A DNA stretch of 64,000 nucleotides from Hetaerina americana. Its lineage: Eukaryota; Arthropoda; Insecta; Odonata; Calopterygidae. Under the pieces are notes generated by a model. It ran no database searches and was not told the origin of the DNA. It was given only the letters and a program-made list of their open reading frames with translations. Positions 63,440 to 64,000 of the stretch are shown piece by piece. The position numbers and the translations under genes were made by a program. The DNA lies in NCBI GenBank assembly GCA_022747635.1, contig JAKTNV010000003.1, positions 26,985,830 to 27,049,829 on the forward strand, given 5' to 3'. The first letter of the stretch is position 1; every line of letters begins with the position of its first letter.

Positions 63440-63900
63440 TCTGCCTTAGCTCCCTTTAAATATAAGAAGACAGAAGAAAGACGAGGGATTATGTGTGGTA
63501 AAGGAGGTACAAAAAGATGTGGAGAAGCGTATCCACTGAGACTGTGACAATGGGGGAGAGATCAAGGGTAAGTCGGCTACCCTGAAAAGGGGATGAGAAA
63601 GAGATTGAAGATTGTGGGGTTGAAGAGGCATAGTGGGGAGGAAAAGGCTGCGGAGGGATGACGAGGGAAACATCATTAATACGGGGCTTGAGGCGGTGAA
63701 GGGGCCGCTTTCGGCCGAGGAAGAGATGTTATTCTGGAACATTGGGGTCTATCCGTGTGGGATGAGAGGTTGGTTTTCCCGCAGGAGAGATGGCATCTCG
63801 TGCAAGCTAAAAGCGTGAGCGGTCGGAGACGGCGGGAAGGTCAGTGAACGGAATGAGGACTGAGGGAGGGGGGGATGAGCTCGACCAATGCAAAACACGG
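63440..63900. other. purine-rich island
   Basis: G/A-dominated top strand (agaagacag, gggggagag, gaggaaaagg, ggggggg) with overlapping artefact frames on both strands. Similar to the islands at 17.3 and 12.1-13.2 kb. Confidence 0.45.
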
Positions 63901-64000
63901 GCATATGCGAAAAGAATTTATTGAGAGAAGAGAATGAACTCATACACTCTTACTGTCATTCCTGTGTTCGATAAAACGAACGAGTATTCGAAAAATAAAA

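Noticed and set aside
1..64000. CRISPR arrays, bacterial operons, rRNA genes, complete tRNA genes, viral genes
   Set aside because: None visible. Tandem repeats are only microsatellites and a two-copy 18-bp duplication, and tRNA-like pieces are SINE heads.

Overview
This window is eukaryotic and almost certainly from an arthropod, most likely an insect with a large genome. The sequence is mostly AT-rich and non-coding. It carries mariner transposons, an RNA polymerase III-type tRNA-derived SINE, decayed non-LTR retrotransposons, TA/CA microsatellites, and no bacterial-type gene clusters. I cannot name the species. No complete host protein-coding gene is visible. Most open frames are chance frames in low-complexity sequence, so the annotation is dominated by mobile elements plus two candidate exons and one candidate core promoter. 

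Layout: 1-9,090 is AT-rich with a CpG-dense patch at about 4,860-5,110. A LINE 3' end lies at 9,110-9,530. A long GC-richer island of alternating purine and pyrimidine tracts covers about 9,990-13,850. A LINE reverse-transcriptase scrap (15,420-15,520) and a decayed foldback unit (about 15,630-15,800) follow. Smaller islands lie at 17.3 and 19.3-20.0 kb, with LINE and tRNA-like scraps at 18.3 and 21.2 kb. Two well-preserved foldback units sit at 27,278-27,488 and 28,804-29,038. An island with an Inr/DPE-like promoter is near 30.8 kb. A near-complete but frameshifted mariner occupies 36,264-37,585. A third well-preserved foldback unit is at 43,240-43,473, next to another island. A decayed LINE runs about 45,400-46,700. 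An internally deleted mariner with perfect inverted ends is at 50,364-51,116. A tRNA-SINE with target duplications is at 53,621-53,908. A convincing minus-strand coding exon (33 codons, unknown protein) is at 56,694-56,793. 

The most interesting signal is the set of foldback units. Three are 211-235 bp, each flanked by an 11-13 bp target duplication. Each is built from two inverted arms plus a short one-sided 3' tail. Each carries a hammerhead-ribozyme-like core (CTGANGA, a stem II hairpin, GAAAC, then GTC or GTA) next to the palindrome centre. Two units share the same geometry with different, compensated stem II sequences. A fourth, decayed unit lies in the opposite orientation. The design matches what is known of hammerhead motifs in the terminal repeats of Penelope-like retroelements, but the units have no coding region. 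They look like a small non-autonomous, self-inverted class derived from such elements. 

Limits: all calls were made by eye without database searches. Repeat families are named only to the level the visible motifs allow.
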